Assembly: GCA_051746205.1 (NCBI GenBank)
Contig: JBNJEU010000002.1
Coordinates: 19,177-83,176, forward strand
Direction: 5' to 3'
DNA: 64,000 nucleotides
From: Thiohalospira sp051746205
GTDB lineage: Bacteria; Pseudomonadota; Gammaproteobacteria; Thiohalospirales; Thiohalospiraceae
Shown here piece by piece: positions 1 to 8,421 of this stretch. The translations under genes were made by a program, and so were the position numbers. Under the pieces are notes generated by a model, which ran no database searches, was not told the DNA's origin, and worked only from the letters and a program-made list of their open reading frames with translations. Within the stretch, counting starts at the first letter, position 1; every line of letters begins with the position of its first letter.

Positions 1-246
1 ACGCAGGCTGCCCCCGTCGACCTCCTGCAGACCGACGATGTCGTAACCGCGCAGCAGCCTCGCCACCTTGTCCAGGTTGTCGAAGCGATCGGCGTGGGGC
101 AGGACGTGCTTCCAGGAGTGGACCACGTAGTCCTGCGCCCGGCGTGTGGCGATCCCGACCTGCACGTTGTAGGAGAGCAGGCGCAGGATGGAACCGGGCG
201 TTGTCGTTTCCTCGGCTCCCCCGAGGGCTACGGCGGCATCGCTCAT
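1..246 (-). CDS. Endonuclease/exonuclease/phosphatase (EEP) family protein, N-terminal part
   Basis: This is an 82-codon open frame, read from the ATG at 246, that runs off the window edge. The visible part carries two EEP-fold hallmarks: a first beta strand reading LLSYNVQVGI at about residues 23-32, and GLQEVDGGSLR at the edge, where the Glu is the usual metal ligand. Family members are Mg-dependent phosphodiesterases; the substrate cannot be told from this fragment. It starts 13 nt after the stop of the acetolactate-synthase-like gene, so the two are probably cotranscribed. In several gammaproteobacteria an EEP gene directly follows dsbA, which fits this location. Confidence 0.8.
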   Translation of the reverse strand, partial: MSDAAVALGGAEETTTPGSILRLLSYNVQVGIATRRAQDYVVHSWKHVLPHADRFDNLDKVARLLRGYDIVGLQEVDGGSLR

Positions 247-259
247 GACATCTCGCGGC

Positions 260-1891
260 TCACAGCGGGCAGACCATCTCCCCGAGCTTGCCGGTGAGCT
301 TCAGGTTCTCCGAGTAGTCCACCGGGCAGTCGACCACCACCACGCCGTCGTCGGCCAGCGCCTGCTTCAGGGTCGGCAGCAGGTCCTCGGTGCGCTCCAC
401 CCGGTAGCCCTTCGCCCCGAAGGATTCGGCGAATTGAATGAAGTCGGGGTTGTTGAAGTCGATGTGGGAGGGACGACCGAAGGTGTTGAGCTGTTTCCAC
501 TCGATCAGGCCGTAGCCCTGATCGTTCCAGACCAGGATCACCATGGAGATTCCGAGTCGCACCGCGGTCTCGATCTCCTGGGAGTTCATCAGGAAGCCGG
601 CGTCGCCGGTAACCGCCACGACATTGACCTCGGGGTACGCCATCTTGGCGGCGATGGCCCCCGGCAGGGCAATCCCCATGGAGGCGAAGCCGTTGGAAAT
701 GATGCAGGTGTTGGGGTACTCGCAGCGGAACATCCGCGCCATCCACATCTTGTGGGCGCCGACATCGCAGAGGGCGATGTCCTCGAGCGCCATGGCGGTG
801 CGCAGATCCCAGATCAGTTTCTGTGGCTTCACCGGGAAGCTGGTGTCCTCGGAGTGCTCGTTCATGTCCTCGATCAGCGCCTCGCGCAAGGACCGTGCCT
901 GGTGCCCGGTACGCGGTGTCGCCTGCGCACCGATGCGCATCAGGCTGTGCTTGATGTCGCCGTTCACACCGACATCAACCGAGTAGTACGCGTCCACTTC
1001 CGCCGGGGTGTTGTCGATGTGGATGATCCGGCGATCACGGGTTGGATGCCAGAGCCACGGATGGTATTCGACCAGGTCGTAGCCGATGCAGATGATCACG
1101 TCGGCGCGATCGAAGCCACAAGACACGTAGTCCTTCGCCTGCAGTCCGGCAGAGCCCAGAGCCATGGGGTGCTTGAACGGGATCACCCCCTTGGCCATGA
1201 AGGTATTGGCCACCGGGATGTTCAGTCGCTCGGCGAAGTCCGCCAACTGCTGCCACGCCTTCGCCCGGATCACCCCGTTGCCGGCAAGGATGATCGGATT
1301 GCGCGCTTCCGATATGGCCTCGGCGGCGGCATCCACGCGGTCGGCCGGCGGCTCGGGTGCCACCGGTTGGCGCTTCGGCAAGGGGGTGTCGTCGATGGGC
1401 ATCTCGGCGATGTTCTCGGGGAACTCGATGAAACAGGCCCCGGTCTTCTCCGATTGCGCCAGCTTGAACGCCTTGCGCACCACCTCGGTGATGATGTTCG
1501 GGGTCAGCAACTGTGACGAATACTTGGTGATGGGGTGAAACATCTGCTGCAGGTTCAGAACCTGATGAGATTCCTTGTGCAGCCGGTTGGTAGCCGCCTG
1601 CCCGGCGATGGCCACCAGCGGCGCGTGGTCCATGTTGGCGTCGGCCACGCCGGTGATGAGGTTGGTCGCCCCTGGTCCGAGGGTCGCCAGACAGACCCCG
1701 GCGCGGCCGGTGAGCCGACCGTAGACATCGGCCATGAAGGCGGCGCCCTGTTCATGGCGGGTGGTGATGAACTGAATGGGTGAATCCAGCACCGCATCCA
1801 TGAGGTCCAGGTTCTCCTCGCCGGGGAGCCCGAAGATGTATTCCACGCCCTCGCTCTCGAGGCACTTGATGAACAGTTCCGCGGCCTTCAT
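260..1891 (-). CDS. Acetolactate synthase-like ThDP enzyme, large subunit type
   Basis: A 543-residue ThDP-dependent enzyme of the acetolactate synthase family, which condenses pyruvate to 2-acetolactate. The N-terminal Pyr domain has GLPGEEN (21-27) and the catalytic Glu47 in RHEQGAAF. The C-terminal PP domain has the ThDP/Mg motif GDAGF (429-433) with Asn436. The ATG at 1891 was chosen because GGGGGA lies just upstream and the family N-terminus MKAAELF begins there; the open frame extends upstream through dsbA in another frame. No small regulatory subunit (ilvH/ilvN) is adjacent, so it may be a catabolic or stand-alone form rather than the branched-chain biosynthetic enzyme. Exact substrate is uncertain; glyoxylate carboligase or related ThDP enzymes are alternatives. 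Confidence 0.85.
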   Translation of the reverse strand: MKAAELFIKCLESEGVEYIFGLPGEENLDLMDAVLDSPIQFITTRHEQGAAFMADVYGRLTGRAGVCLATLGPGATNLITGVADANMDHAPLVAIAGQAATNRLHKESHQVLNLQQMFHPITKYSSQLLTPNIITEVVRKAFKLAQSEKTGACFIEFPENIAEMPIDDTPLPKRQPVAPEPPADRVDAAAEAISEARNPIILAGNGVIRAKAWQQLADFAERLNIPVANTFMAKGVIPFKHPMALGSAGLQAKDYVSCGFDRADVIICIGYDLVEYHPWLWHPTRDRRIIHIDNTPAEVDAYYSVDVGVNGDIKHSLMRIGAQATPRTGHQARSLREALIEDMNEHSEDTSFPVKPQKLIWDLRTAMALEDIALCDVGAHKMWMARMFRCEYPNTCIISNGFASMGIALPGAIAAKMAYPEVNVVAVTGDAGFLMNSQEIETAVRLGISMVILVWNDQGYGLIEWKQLNTFGRPSHIDFNNPDFIQFAESFGAKGYRVERTEDLLPTLKQALADDGVVVVDCPVDYSENLKLTGKLGEMVCPL

Positions 1892-1926
1892 GGAATCCCC
1901 CGTACCGATGTGACCTGATTCCGGAC

Positions 1927-2586
1927 CTACTCGGCCCGTTCGCTGCGCGCTTCTTCTATCAGATAGTCTAGCACTTCGAACAGCCGCTCGGTGCCGCCGT
2001 GCTGTGACAACGAGGTGACGTATTCTCCGGCGACCACGAAGGACGGCACGCCCTCGATACCGGCCCGTCGCGTCACGGATCGCGCCCGACGCAGCTTGGT
2101 GGCCACACCGAAGGAGTCCAGAGTCCGCTCGGCCTTGTCCGCTTCGACGCCGTAGTCGGAGAAGAAGTCGGCAATGGCGCGCGCGGAGTTCAGATCGCGA
2201 CCCTCCTCGTGAATGGCCTCGAAAATCGCCGCGTGGGTCTTGTCCTCGATCCCCAGCAACTCCGCCGCGTAGTAGGCGCGCGCATGAGGCTCCACCCGCT
2301 GATTGAAGACCACCGGCATGTGTTCCACGCGCACGTCGTCCGCCAGCCCGTCGGCCCACTCCCCGAACGGCCCCCGGATCCGGTTGCAGTGGGGGCAGCC
2401 GTACCAGAAGACCTCCGTCACCTGAACGTCGCGCTTGTGGTCGATGGTGCTCAGGGGCTGTTCAAGGCGTTCGTAGTCGATCCCCTCGTCAAAGGCGGCG
2501 GCGATCCCCGGGAATCCGAGAGCGGCCGCCAGCACCACCAGACTTCCGACAGCGGCCGCGCGCGCGCGGGCTGGAATCATGGACAT
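1927..2586 (-). CDS. dsbA: Thiol:disulfide interchange protein DsbA
   Basis: A 219-residue periplasmic oxidase that introduces disulfides into exported proteins. Residues 1-31 form a signal peptide (basic start, hydrophobic core, AAA before FDE). The thioredoxin-fold active site CPHC is at 64-67, and the cis-proline loop reads GVPSF near the C-terminal third. The ATG at 2586 has an AAAGGAGGAG ribosome-binding site; a second Met lies two codons later. It sits 35 nt upstream of the acetolactate-synthase-like gene, on the same strand, and is divergent from the cNMP-binding protein. Periplasmic thiol oxidation fits the neighbouring cytochrome c maturation genes. Confidence 0.95.
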   Translation of the reverse strand: MSMIPARARAAAVGSLVVLAAALGFPGIAAAFDEGIDYERLEQPLSTIDHKRDVQVTEVFWYGCPHCNRIRGPFGEWADGLADDVRVEHMPVVFNQRVEPHARAYYAAELLGIEDKTHAAIFEAIHEEGRDLNSARAIADFFSDYGVEADKAERTLDSFGVATKLRRARSVTRRAGIEGVPSFVVAGEYVTSLSQHGGTERLFEVLDYLIEEARSERAE

Positions 2587-2742
2587 GGACGACTCCTCCT
2601 TTCTTGTTGGCAGGCAATGCGGCAACCGGCGCGCCGCGCGAATCGCTCCCATGGTGCACCACCCCCGAGCCGGTTTCCACAGCCGTTTTGTACCTGCGTC
2701 GGCTGGGGTATCCTTGCTCCGATACCAACCGGAGGCCACGCG

Positions 2743-3237
2743 ATGACCGATCAAGACACCCAGCAGCTGACCGACTTCCTCTGCCAGCAGTACCTCTGCG
2801 AATCCCTCACCGTGAAGGAGGTGCGTACTCTGCTGGACTACATGGAACTGGTGAATCTCGCCGAGGGAGACGTCATTGCCGATGTCGGCGAAGTGGGTGA
2901 AGCCCTCTATTTCGTCGTCCGCGGTGAGGCGACTCTGCAATCGGCCGGTGGCCCCGAGGGCACCGAGCTCGGCCGGATCCGCAGCGGTGAGATGATGGGC
3001 GAAATGTCGTTCTTCGACCGCCAGCCTCGTTCAGTGCGCATGGTCGCCCGGGACGAGGACACCCAGGTCCTGAAGATGCCACGGACCATGTACCTCCGGC
3101 TGCGGGTGGAACACCCCTACATCGCCGTGAACCTGCTCGAGCACGCCATCGTCAGCCTCGACCACCTGTTCCGCGAGGTGAGCACCGACGTCACCAGCCT
3201 GAACCAGTATTTCTACGGCTACGGCGGACGCCGCTGA
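2743..3237 (+). CDS. Cyclic nucleotide-binding domain protein without DNA-binding domain
   Basis: A 164-residue protein formed almost entirely by one CAP_ED/cNMP-binding beta-roll. The stretch from about residue 35 to 110 has the family pattern: GDVIADVGEVGEALYFVVRG, then GTELGRIRSGEMMGEMSFF with the FGE-like MGEMSFF segment followed by QPRSVRMVA. The usual phosphate-binding cassette Arg region reads QPRSVR. The C-terminal helix region ends without a helix-turn-helix, so it is unlikely to be a Crp-type regulator by itself. A GGAGG at 2731-2735 supports the start. It lies between the divergent dsbA and the convergent ccsA. Ligand and partner are unknown. Confidence 0.8.
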   Translation: MTDQDTQQLTDFLCQQYLCESLTVKEVRTLLDYMELVNLAEGDVIADVGEVGEALYFVVRGEATLQSAGGPEGTELGRIRSGEMMGEMSFFDRQPRSVRMVARDEDTQVLKMPRTMYLRLRVEHPYIAVNLLEHAIVSLDHLFREVSTDVTSLNQYFYGYGGRR

Positions 3238-3269
3238 CGGGACCGACCGGCCAGGTGCATCCACGAACC

Positions 3270-3294
3270 GACGCCCTCGCGACCGGAGGGCGTC
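3270..3294. terminator. Hairpin between convergent cNMP-binding gene and ccsA
   Basis: A perfect 9-bp inverted repeat (GACGCCCTC / GAGGGCGTC) with a 7-nt loop lies in the 177-bp gap between convergent genes. No T-run follows on either strand, so it may be a weak bidirectional terminator or an RNA 3' end stabiliser. Confidence 0.45.
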
Positions 3295-3414
3295 GTCCGC
3301 AGGGATGCGGCCGTCGAGCCTGCACGGATGCATTCACGGAGGCCCTCCGGGGTCGAGGGCGCCGGGTCCGAGCCCCCTCCGGAGCCCACAATCCCGAAGA
3401 CTCGACCCGGCCTC

Positions 3415-4596
3415 CTACAACTCCCCGTAGGAATGCAGCCCCGACAGGAACATGTTCACGCCCAGGAAGGCGAACAGCGTGATGAACAGCCCGATGATCG
3501 CCCACCAGGCCAGCGTCGTGCCCCGCCAGCCCCTGGAAAAGCGCATGTGCAGCCACGCCGCGTAGTTCAGCCAGACGATGAGCGCCCAGGTCTCCTTCGG
3601 GTCCCACGACCAGTAACCGCCCCATGCCTCGGCGGCCCACATCGCCCCGAGAATGGTGGCGATGGTGAAGAAGACGAAGCCCAGTGCAATGGCCTTGTAC
3701 ATCAGGTCATCCATCGCTTCCAGGCTCGGAAGCCGGGCGACGATCGCGCCTTCGTTGCCATGACTCCGCCGCCGCTCGGCGATGAGGTAGGCAACGGCGA
3801 TCATCGACGCAATGGCGAAACCGCCGTATCCGATGAAGTTGGCCGGAACGTGGATGGTCATCCACCAGCTCTGCAGCGCGGGGATCAACGGCTCGAGTTC
3901 GTTCGCGCCGCGACTCGCTCCGTACCAGAGCAGGAAGATCACCGCCGACGAGATTACCAGCAGCACGAAGCCGCCGAGCGCTCGGGTACGAAAGCGCTGT
4001 TCGTAGAAGAGATAGATGAGGGCCGTGACCACGGCGAACACGATGAAGACCTCGTAGAGGTTGCTCACCGGAATGTAGCCCATGTCCGGCCCCAGCATGT
4101 GGCTCTCGCGCCAGCGCACGAACAGCCCCACGAGCCCCATGACCGTCGCCATCCAGGTGAGTGCCGAGCCGACGCGCTCGGCAAAGGCGGAACGCCCGAC
4201 CAGACCGGCGAAGTAGGCCACCGTCGCGAGGATGTAGAGTGAACTCATCCAGACCACGGCGGACTGGCTCTTCAGGATAAATTGAAGAAAGAAGCTGCTT
4301 TCCCCGCGATCCGGATCCCCGCCGTAGAGGAGGACCGCGAGGGTCGCGAGTACAGCGACGGCAATGCTGTAGTACGCGAACGATCGCCAGTACCAGCCGA
4401 ACGGGATCAGGAAGCCGGCGGTAATGACGAGGATGCCGATATCGTAGTGGTTCATCATGTCGGCGAAGATCGCCAGCGCGATGGCCGCGACGACCACCAC
4501 CAGAGCCGCCCAGCCCCAGTCAAGCGGCCCTTCGGGACGCCAGTTGTTGGGCCGCATCGGCTGTTCGTTATCGTGCCCGCTCTGTGCTGCACTCAT
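3415..4596 (-). CDS. ccsA: Cytochrome c biogenesis protein CcsA/CcsB (system II haem handling)
   Basis: A 393-residue polytopic membrane protein with many hydrophobic segments. It carries the haem-handling WWD motif WGGYWSWDPKETW at 325-337 and conserved His249 and His350 flanking it, as in CcsA-type haem transporters of system II cytochrome c maturation. It would move haem to the periplasmic face and, with ResB, attach it to CxxCH apocytochromes. The ATG at 4596 has GAGGTGAAT upstream and lies 12 nt after the resB stop, so the two genes form a pair. The cytochrome c4 gene just upstream encodes a likely substrate. Confidence 0.95.
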   Translation of the reverse strand: MSAAQSGHDNEQPMRPNNWRPEGPLDWGWAALVVVVAAIALAIFADMMNHYDIGILVITAGFLIPFGWYWRSFAYYSIAVAVLATLAVLLYGGDPDRGESSFFLQFILKSQSAVVWMSSLYILATVAYFAGLVGRSAFAERVGSALTWMATVMGLVGLFVRWRESHMLGPDMGYIPVSNLYEVFIVFAVVTALIYLFYEQRFRTRALGGFVLLVISSAVIFLLWYGASRGANELEPLIPALQSWWMTIHVPANFIGYGGFAIASMIAVAYLIAERRRSHGNEGAIVARLPSLEAMDDLMYKAIALGFVFFTIATILGAMWAAEAWGGYWSWDPKETWALIVWLNYAAWLHMRFSRGWRGTTLAWWAIIGLFITLFAFLGVNMFLSGLHSYGEL

Positions 4597-4608
4597 GGAT
4601 GATTCACC

Positions 4609-6621
4609 TCATGCTCCATCGGTCGACGACGGCCGTTGCCCAACGACCCGTTCGGCCATTTTTTCGAATTCACCGCTGAAGTCGCGCGGATGGCGATTGG
4701 TGCTTCCCGCGATGACCCCTTCGGTCCCGTTCCCGCTCCTGTCCAGCCGGACCCAGACTCGACGATGGGCCACGTAGAACATCTGGAAGAGTCCGACGAC
4801 CAGCAACAGACTGCCCAGGTAAACGACATTCTCACCAGGGGCCTTCGCAATCTGCAACCCGGACGCCTGTCGGTGATCAAAGTCCTCCAGCTCCAGGAAG
4901 AAAGGCGCACCGTAGCGAGGCAGGGCCGCCATGGCCTCGATGGCGTCGGAATAGAAGTTGATGTCCTCTTCCGCCATGTCGCGACCACTGACTTCGATCC
5001 CCTCGGACTCCAGAACCTGGTTATAGAGCCGGCTGGCCACCCCGTCCAGGATGCGGCGATAGAGCTGACCCATGCGTTCGGCCTCACGTTCGTCGGCGGC
5101 CATGCGTTCGACGTTGCGCATCACCCCGTCGATACCGCCCCGGTTGAAGGCGGCCACGATGCGCGTGGCCCCGTCGATGGTCGCCTCGCGCTGTTCGCCC
5201 TCCAGCCGGCCCATCCGTTGATCCACATACCCCTCGGTGGCATCGCGGACACGGTCTCCATCCATCATCAGACCGCGCAGGGCCAGGAACCGATCCAGCC
5301 CGCCAGTCCGCGGGTTGGCGGGCAGGTGCAACCAGCGCATGGGCTGATCCGAGGCTTCGCGCATGCCGCTCACATAGAAGTGACGCCCATCGAATTCCGC
5401 CGGCAGCATGAAGGTCTCGAACTCCCGCGAACTGCCGTCGTCCTCGCGCAGCACATAGGTGAAGCTCGGTCCGTAGTTGCGGAAACGGCTCCCGGAACCC
5501 TCCGGGGCGCTCTCGACGTTGTGCACTTCGAAATCACGCAGCTCCATGGTGAGCCGCCGTTCGCCCACACTGATGGTAACGGAATCGCGCACCGTCACTC
5601 CTTCGATGGGGAACCGATTCTCCGGCGACCCGGACAACGGGATCGCGGTGAGATTCAGCTCGGAGCCGCCATCCTCGAACGAAGCCTGATAGATGGAGAT
5701 GCCACGATGGACGAGCGGGTCGTTGACACTGATGGTCTTGCGTAACGGCTCATCCAGCTCCGGATCGTGGACCACGATGTCGCTCTCGAAGGATTTCGGC
5801 TTCCCGGAGGGGTAGTGCTTCACACGGAACTCTTCCAGTTCAACCCGGAAGGGGAGCTTCTGCACGAAGTACCCGTTGCGCATGTTCAGAAAGAGGAGAT
5901 CCGCGCCGGCCCCCTCGGGGATGGTGACATTGCCCCGGAAAGCGGCGGTCTCCGGTCCGAGGGTGGACTCCGGTGGCACCTCGGAAGCCGGGATGTCGCG
6001 GGTCTCGATGGAGACCCGGCCGGTCATCTCGGCGATCTTCAGGGCCACATTGCCGTCGATGAGGGCGCCGACGCAGATGACCACGATGGAGACGTGGGCC
6101 AGGATGTAGCCGATGCGGTTGGCACCGCCGCGCATCCCGGCCACCACCAGATGGTCGTCCTTCTCGTGGCGCCGGATCCGGTACCCCGCCTCGCGCAGGG
6201 TCTCCTCGGCGCGCTCGGCCACCTTCTCCGGTGGTTCGTCCAGAGTGGCCGAGCGGCTGTTCCGCATCGACTTCAGCGACTTCAGTTGCGGGTCCAGACG
6301 GAAATGGCGCATCTCGCGCAACATGCTCGGCGTATGCCGCCAGACACAGACGGAGACGGACAGGACCAGAAAGGTCAGGATCAGCAGGAACCAGATCGCC
6401 CCGTAGACGTCGTAGAGCCCCAGCACCCGGAACACCTCGAACCAGAAGGGACCAAACTTGATCTGGTAGTCCTGATAGGGCTGGCTCTGCTGCAGGACGG
6501 TCCCGATGACCGAGGCAACGGCCAGCACGATCAACAGGGTGATGGCCAGGTTCATGGAACCGAGGAATTCGAGGATCGTACTGCCGAGAGACCGGTGGGT
6601 GCGGTTCTTGTTCTCTGCCAT
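4609..6621 (-). CDS. resB: Cytochrome c biogenesis protein ResB/Ccs1
   Basis: A 670-residue partner of CcsA in system II cytochrome c maturation, binding the reduced apocytochrome. Visible parts are two N-terminal membrane segments (about residues 18-40 and 72-95), a third with YILAHVSIVVICVGALIDG around 170-190, a long periplasmic region, and a final membrane segment containing NVVYLGSLLLVVGLFQMFYVAH near the C-terminus. Length is at the upper end for the family because of an insert (about 450-560) rich in Arg and Glu. The start at 6621 begins MAENKNRTHRSL; the Shine-Dalgarno is weak. It lies between cytochrome c4 (upstream, after a terminator) and ccsA. Confidence 0.93.
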   Translation of the reverse strand: MAENKNRTHRSLGSTILEFLGSMNLAITLLIVLAVASVIGTVLQQSQPYQDYQIKFGPFWFEVFRVLGLYDVYGAIWFLLILTFLVLSVSVCVWRHTPSMLREMRHFRLDPQLKSLKSMRNSRSATLDEPPEKVAERAEETLREAGYRIRRHEKDDHLVVAGMRGGANRIGYILAHVSIVVICVGALIDGNVALKIAEMTGRVSIETRDIPASEVPPESTLGPETAAFRGNVTIPEGAGADLLFLNMRNGYFVQKLPFRVELEEFRVKHYPSGKPKSFESDIVVHDPELDEPLRKTISVNDPLVHRGISIYQASFEDGGSELNLTAIPLSGSPENRFPIEGVTVRDSVTISVGERRLTMELRDFEVHNVESAPEGSGSRFRNYGPSFTYVLREDDGSSREFETFMLPAEFDGRHFYVSGMREASDQPMRWLHLPANPRTGGLDRFLALRGLMMDGDRVRDATEGYVDQRMGRLEGEQREATIDGATRIVAAFNRGGIDGVMRNVERMAADEREAERMGQLYRRILDGVASRLYNQVLESEGIEVSGRDMAEEDINFYSDAIEAMAALPRYGAPFFLELEDFDHRQASGLQIAKAPGENVVYLGSLLLVVGLFQMFYVAHRRVWVRLDRSGNGTEGVIAGSTNRHPRDFSGEFEKMAERVVGQRPSSTDGA

Positions 6622-6708
6622 GGGCTGCTGCGCTCAATCGTTGATTGAAAGACTCGGACATTCTACGTGAGACAGACCGGTCCGGGGGAAGTTTCACATC
6701 ACTGAAGC

Positions 6709-6739
6709 AAAAAAAAGGGTGACCCGCGGGCCACCCTTT
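6709..6739 (-). terminator. Rho-independent terminator after cytochrome c4
   Basis: On the minus strand, a GC-rich near-palindrome (GGGTGGCCCGCGGGTCACCC) is followed directly by eight T residues, 19 nt beyond the cytochrome c4 stop. It should separate cytochrome c4 transcription from resB, which starts about 90 nt further on. Confidence 0.85.
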
Positions 6740-6757
6740 CTTCAACCGGGGAACGGG

Positions 6758-7369
6758 TTAGCGCGTCAGTCCCTGGATGTAGGAGGCAACGGCCTCGATC
6801 TCTTCTTCGCTCAAACGCGCGGCGACGTCACGCATCATCCGGCCCGGATCATTGGCCCGGACACCGTCACCGAAGTTCTCCAGCTGGAGTGCGGTGTAAT
6901 CGGCGTGCTGGCCATTCAGCGCCGGGAACCGGGCCGGGGCGTTACCCTCGCCAGCCGGGCCGTGGCAGGCCATGCAGGCGGCGACGCCGGTCTCCGGATT
7001 GCCATTGCGATAGATCCGCTCGCCGAGATCCACCAGTTCCTCGTCGGCCACACCGAGTTCCACGTCCTGATCGGCGTAGTAGGCCGCCAGGTCGCGCATG
7101 TCCTGTTCGCTCAGATTCGCGACCATGCCGGCCATGGTGGCATCCTCGCGCTCGCCGGACTTGAACTCGCTCAGCTGCTTGTACATGTAGCCGGGATGCT
7201 GTCCGGCGATCTTCGGGTACTCGGGGTTGGAGCTGTTGCCGTCCTCCTGGTGGCAGGCCACACAGGTGCTGGACAGCTCCTGACCCGCTTCGGGATCGCC
7301 GTCGAAGGCGTGGGCCGCGCCGAAGGCGCCCGTCACAAAGAGTGCTGCTGCTATCGCTGTCTTCTTCAT
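6758..7369 (-). CDS. Dihaem cytochrome c4
   Basis: A 203-residue exported cytochrome with two class I haem domains in tandem. Signal peptide residues 1-21 end in AHA. Haem sites are CVACH (36-40) and CMACH (132-136), each followed by a distal Met-containing stretch (around Met79/Met82 and Met164/165). Cytochrome c4 carries electrons in the periplasm to terminal oxidases. The ATG at 7369 was preferred over a TTG 15 nt upstream because GGGGA lies 8 nt before it. In many gammaproteobacteria it sits next to engB and dsbA, as here. Its CxxCH motifs need the ResB/CcsA pair encoded downstream. Confidence 0.93.
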   Translation of the reverse strand: MKKTAIAAALFVTGAFGAAHAFDGDPEAGQELSSTCVACHQEDGNSSNPEYPKIAGQHPGYMYKQLSEFKSGEREDATMAGMVANLSEQDMRDLAAYYADQDVELGVADEELVDLGERIYRNGNPETGVAACMACHGPAGEGNAPARFPALNGQHADYTALQLENFGDGVRANDPGRMMRDVAARLSEEEIEAVASYIQGLTR

Positions 7370-7591
7370 CTGCCATATCCCCAACGTTGGAACCGGTTAC
7401 CGGCCGCGGCGCATGTCCCGGTGGAGCGCGGCTTTGCCTGACGCCCCGCCCGCTTTATGATGACTCCCTCAGACAGGGCGTATTCGACCTGCGCGCCGGG
7501 TCAAATCCGCGCAGACTCTATACCACCCCCGCGGGTGGGTCAACTTGACGGCCCATCCACCCACCCCCGCAACAGGGCAACCGACCGCACC

Positions 7592-8230
7592 ATGACAGAC
7601 CAGACCCCGCACCAGGGCGCGCCCCGAACCGGTCGACTCGACTTCGTTGTCGGCGCCCACCGGCTCGGCCAGCTTCCCGGCGACACCGGGGCCGAGGTGG
7701 TCTTCGCCGGCCGCTCCAACTCCGGCAAGTCCAGCGCCATCAACGCCATCACCGGCCAGAAGGGGATCGCGCGCACCAGCAAGGCGCCGGGTCGCACCCA
7801 GCAGATCAACATCTTCGCCTGGGACGCCGACCATCGCCTGGCCGACCTCCCCGGCTACGGCTATGCCAAAGTCCCGCTCAAACTCAAGGAGCACTGGGCC
7901 GAAACCCTCGGCCGCTACCTCACCACCCGCGAATCCCTGCGCGGCCTCGTCCTGGTGATGGACATCCGTCGCGACCCGCAGGCGGAAGAGTGGCAGTTGC
8001 TCGACTGGGCACGGGCGGCCGGCCTCCCCGTCCTGGTCCTGCTCAGCAAGGCCGACAAGCTCGGCAGCGGCCGTCGCGCCCAGGCCGCGAAAAAGGCGCG
8101 CACCGCCGCCGGTGACTACCCCGACGCCGAATTCCTGCCCTTCTCCGCGACCCACGGCATCGGCCTCGACAACGCCCGTCGCCGCCTCGGCGCCTGGCTC
8201 GACCTGCAACTCGGTGGTCAGGGGAAATAG
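7592..8230 (+). CDS. engB: Ribosome biogenesis GTP-binding protein EngB/YihA
   Basis: A 212-residue TRAFAC-class GTPase needed for large ribosomal subunit assembly. The G1 P-loop is GRSNSGKS (40-47), followed by the switch region with APGRTQQIN, G3 DLPGYGYAK, and G4 SKAD in VLLSKADKL; the C-terminal G5-like SAT is also present. All G motifs are intact and length is typical. The ATG at 7592 is the only Met consistent with the family N-terminus; the Shine-Dalgarno (CAGGG) is weak. It is divergent from cytochrome c4 and convergent with polA, an arrangement seen in related gammaproteobacteria. Confidence 0.95.
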   Translation: MTDQTPHQGAPRTGRLDFVVGAHRLGQLPGDTGAEVVFAGRSNSGKSSAINAITGQKGIARTSKAPGRTQQINIFAWDADHRLADLPGYGYAKVPLKLKEHWAETLGRYLTTRESLRGLVLVMDIRRDPQAEEWQLLDWARAAGLPVLVLLSKADKLGSGRRAQAAKKARTAAGDYPDAEFLPFSATHGIGLDNARRRLGAWLDLQLGGQGK

Positions 8231-8250
8231 CCCGAGCCGGATCAGCGGAC

Positions 8251-8287
8251 AAAAAACGCCCCGCTCCGGGGAAGGTGAAGCGGGGCG
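8251..8287 (-). terminator. Rho-independent terminator after polA
   Basis: A 9-bp perfect stem (CGCCCCGCT / AGCGGGGCG) with a 13-nt loop is followed on the minus strand by six T residues. It lies 135 nt after the polA stop and 21 nt after the convergent engB stop, so it ends polA transcription. Confidence 0.85.
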
Positions 8288-8421
8288 CGAAGGGCCCGGG
8301 CGGGATACACCCGGGCAAGGGGAGGTGGAATGGCTCAGACGTCCCATCTCAATCAGTGAGACTGCCGGGATCCGGGAAAGTTCACGGAAGACCCGAATTT
8401 CCGTCGGGCCGGCCGTACCGC

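Noticed and set aside
7370..7591. Search for a promoter between cytochrome c4 and engB
   Set aside because: Several partial -35 and -10 matches exist on both strands, but none pairs at 16-18 bp, so no feature was called.
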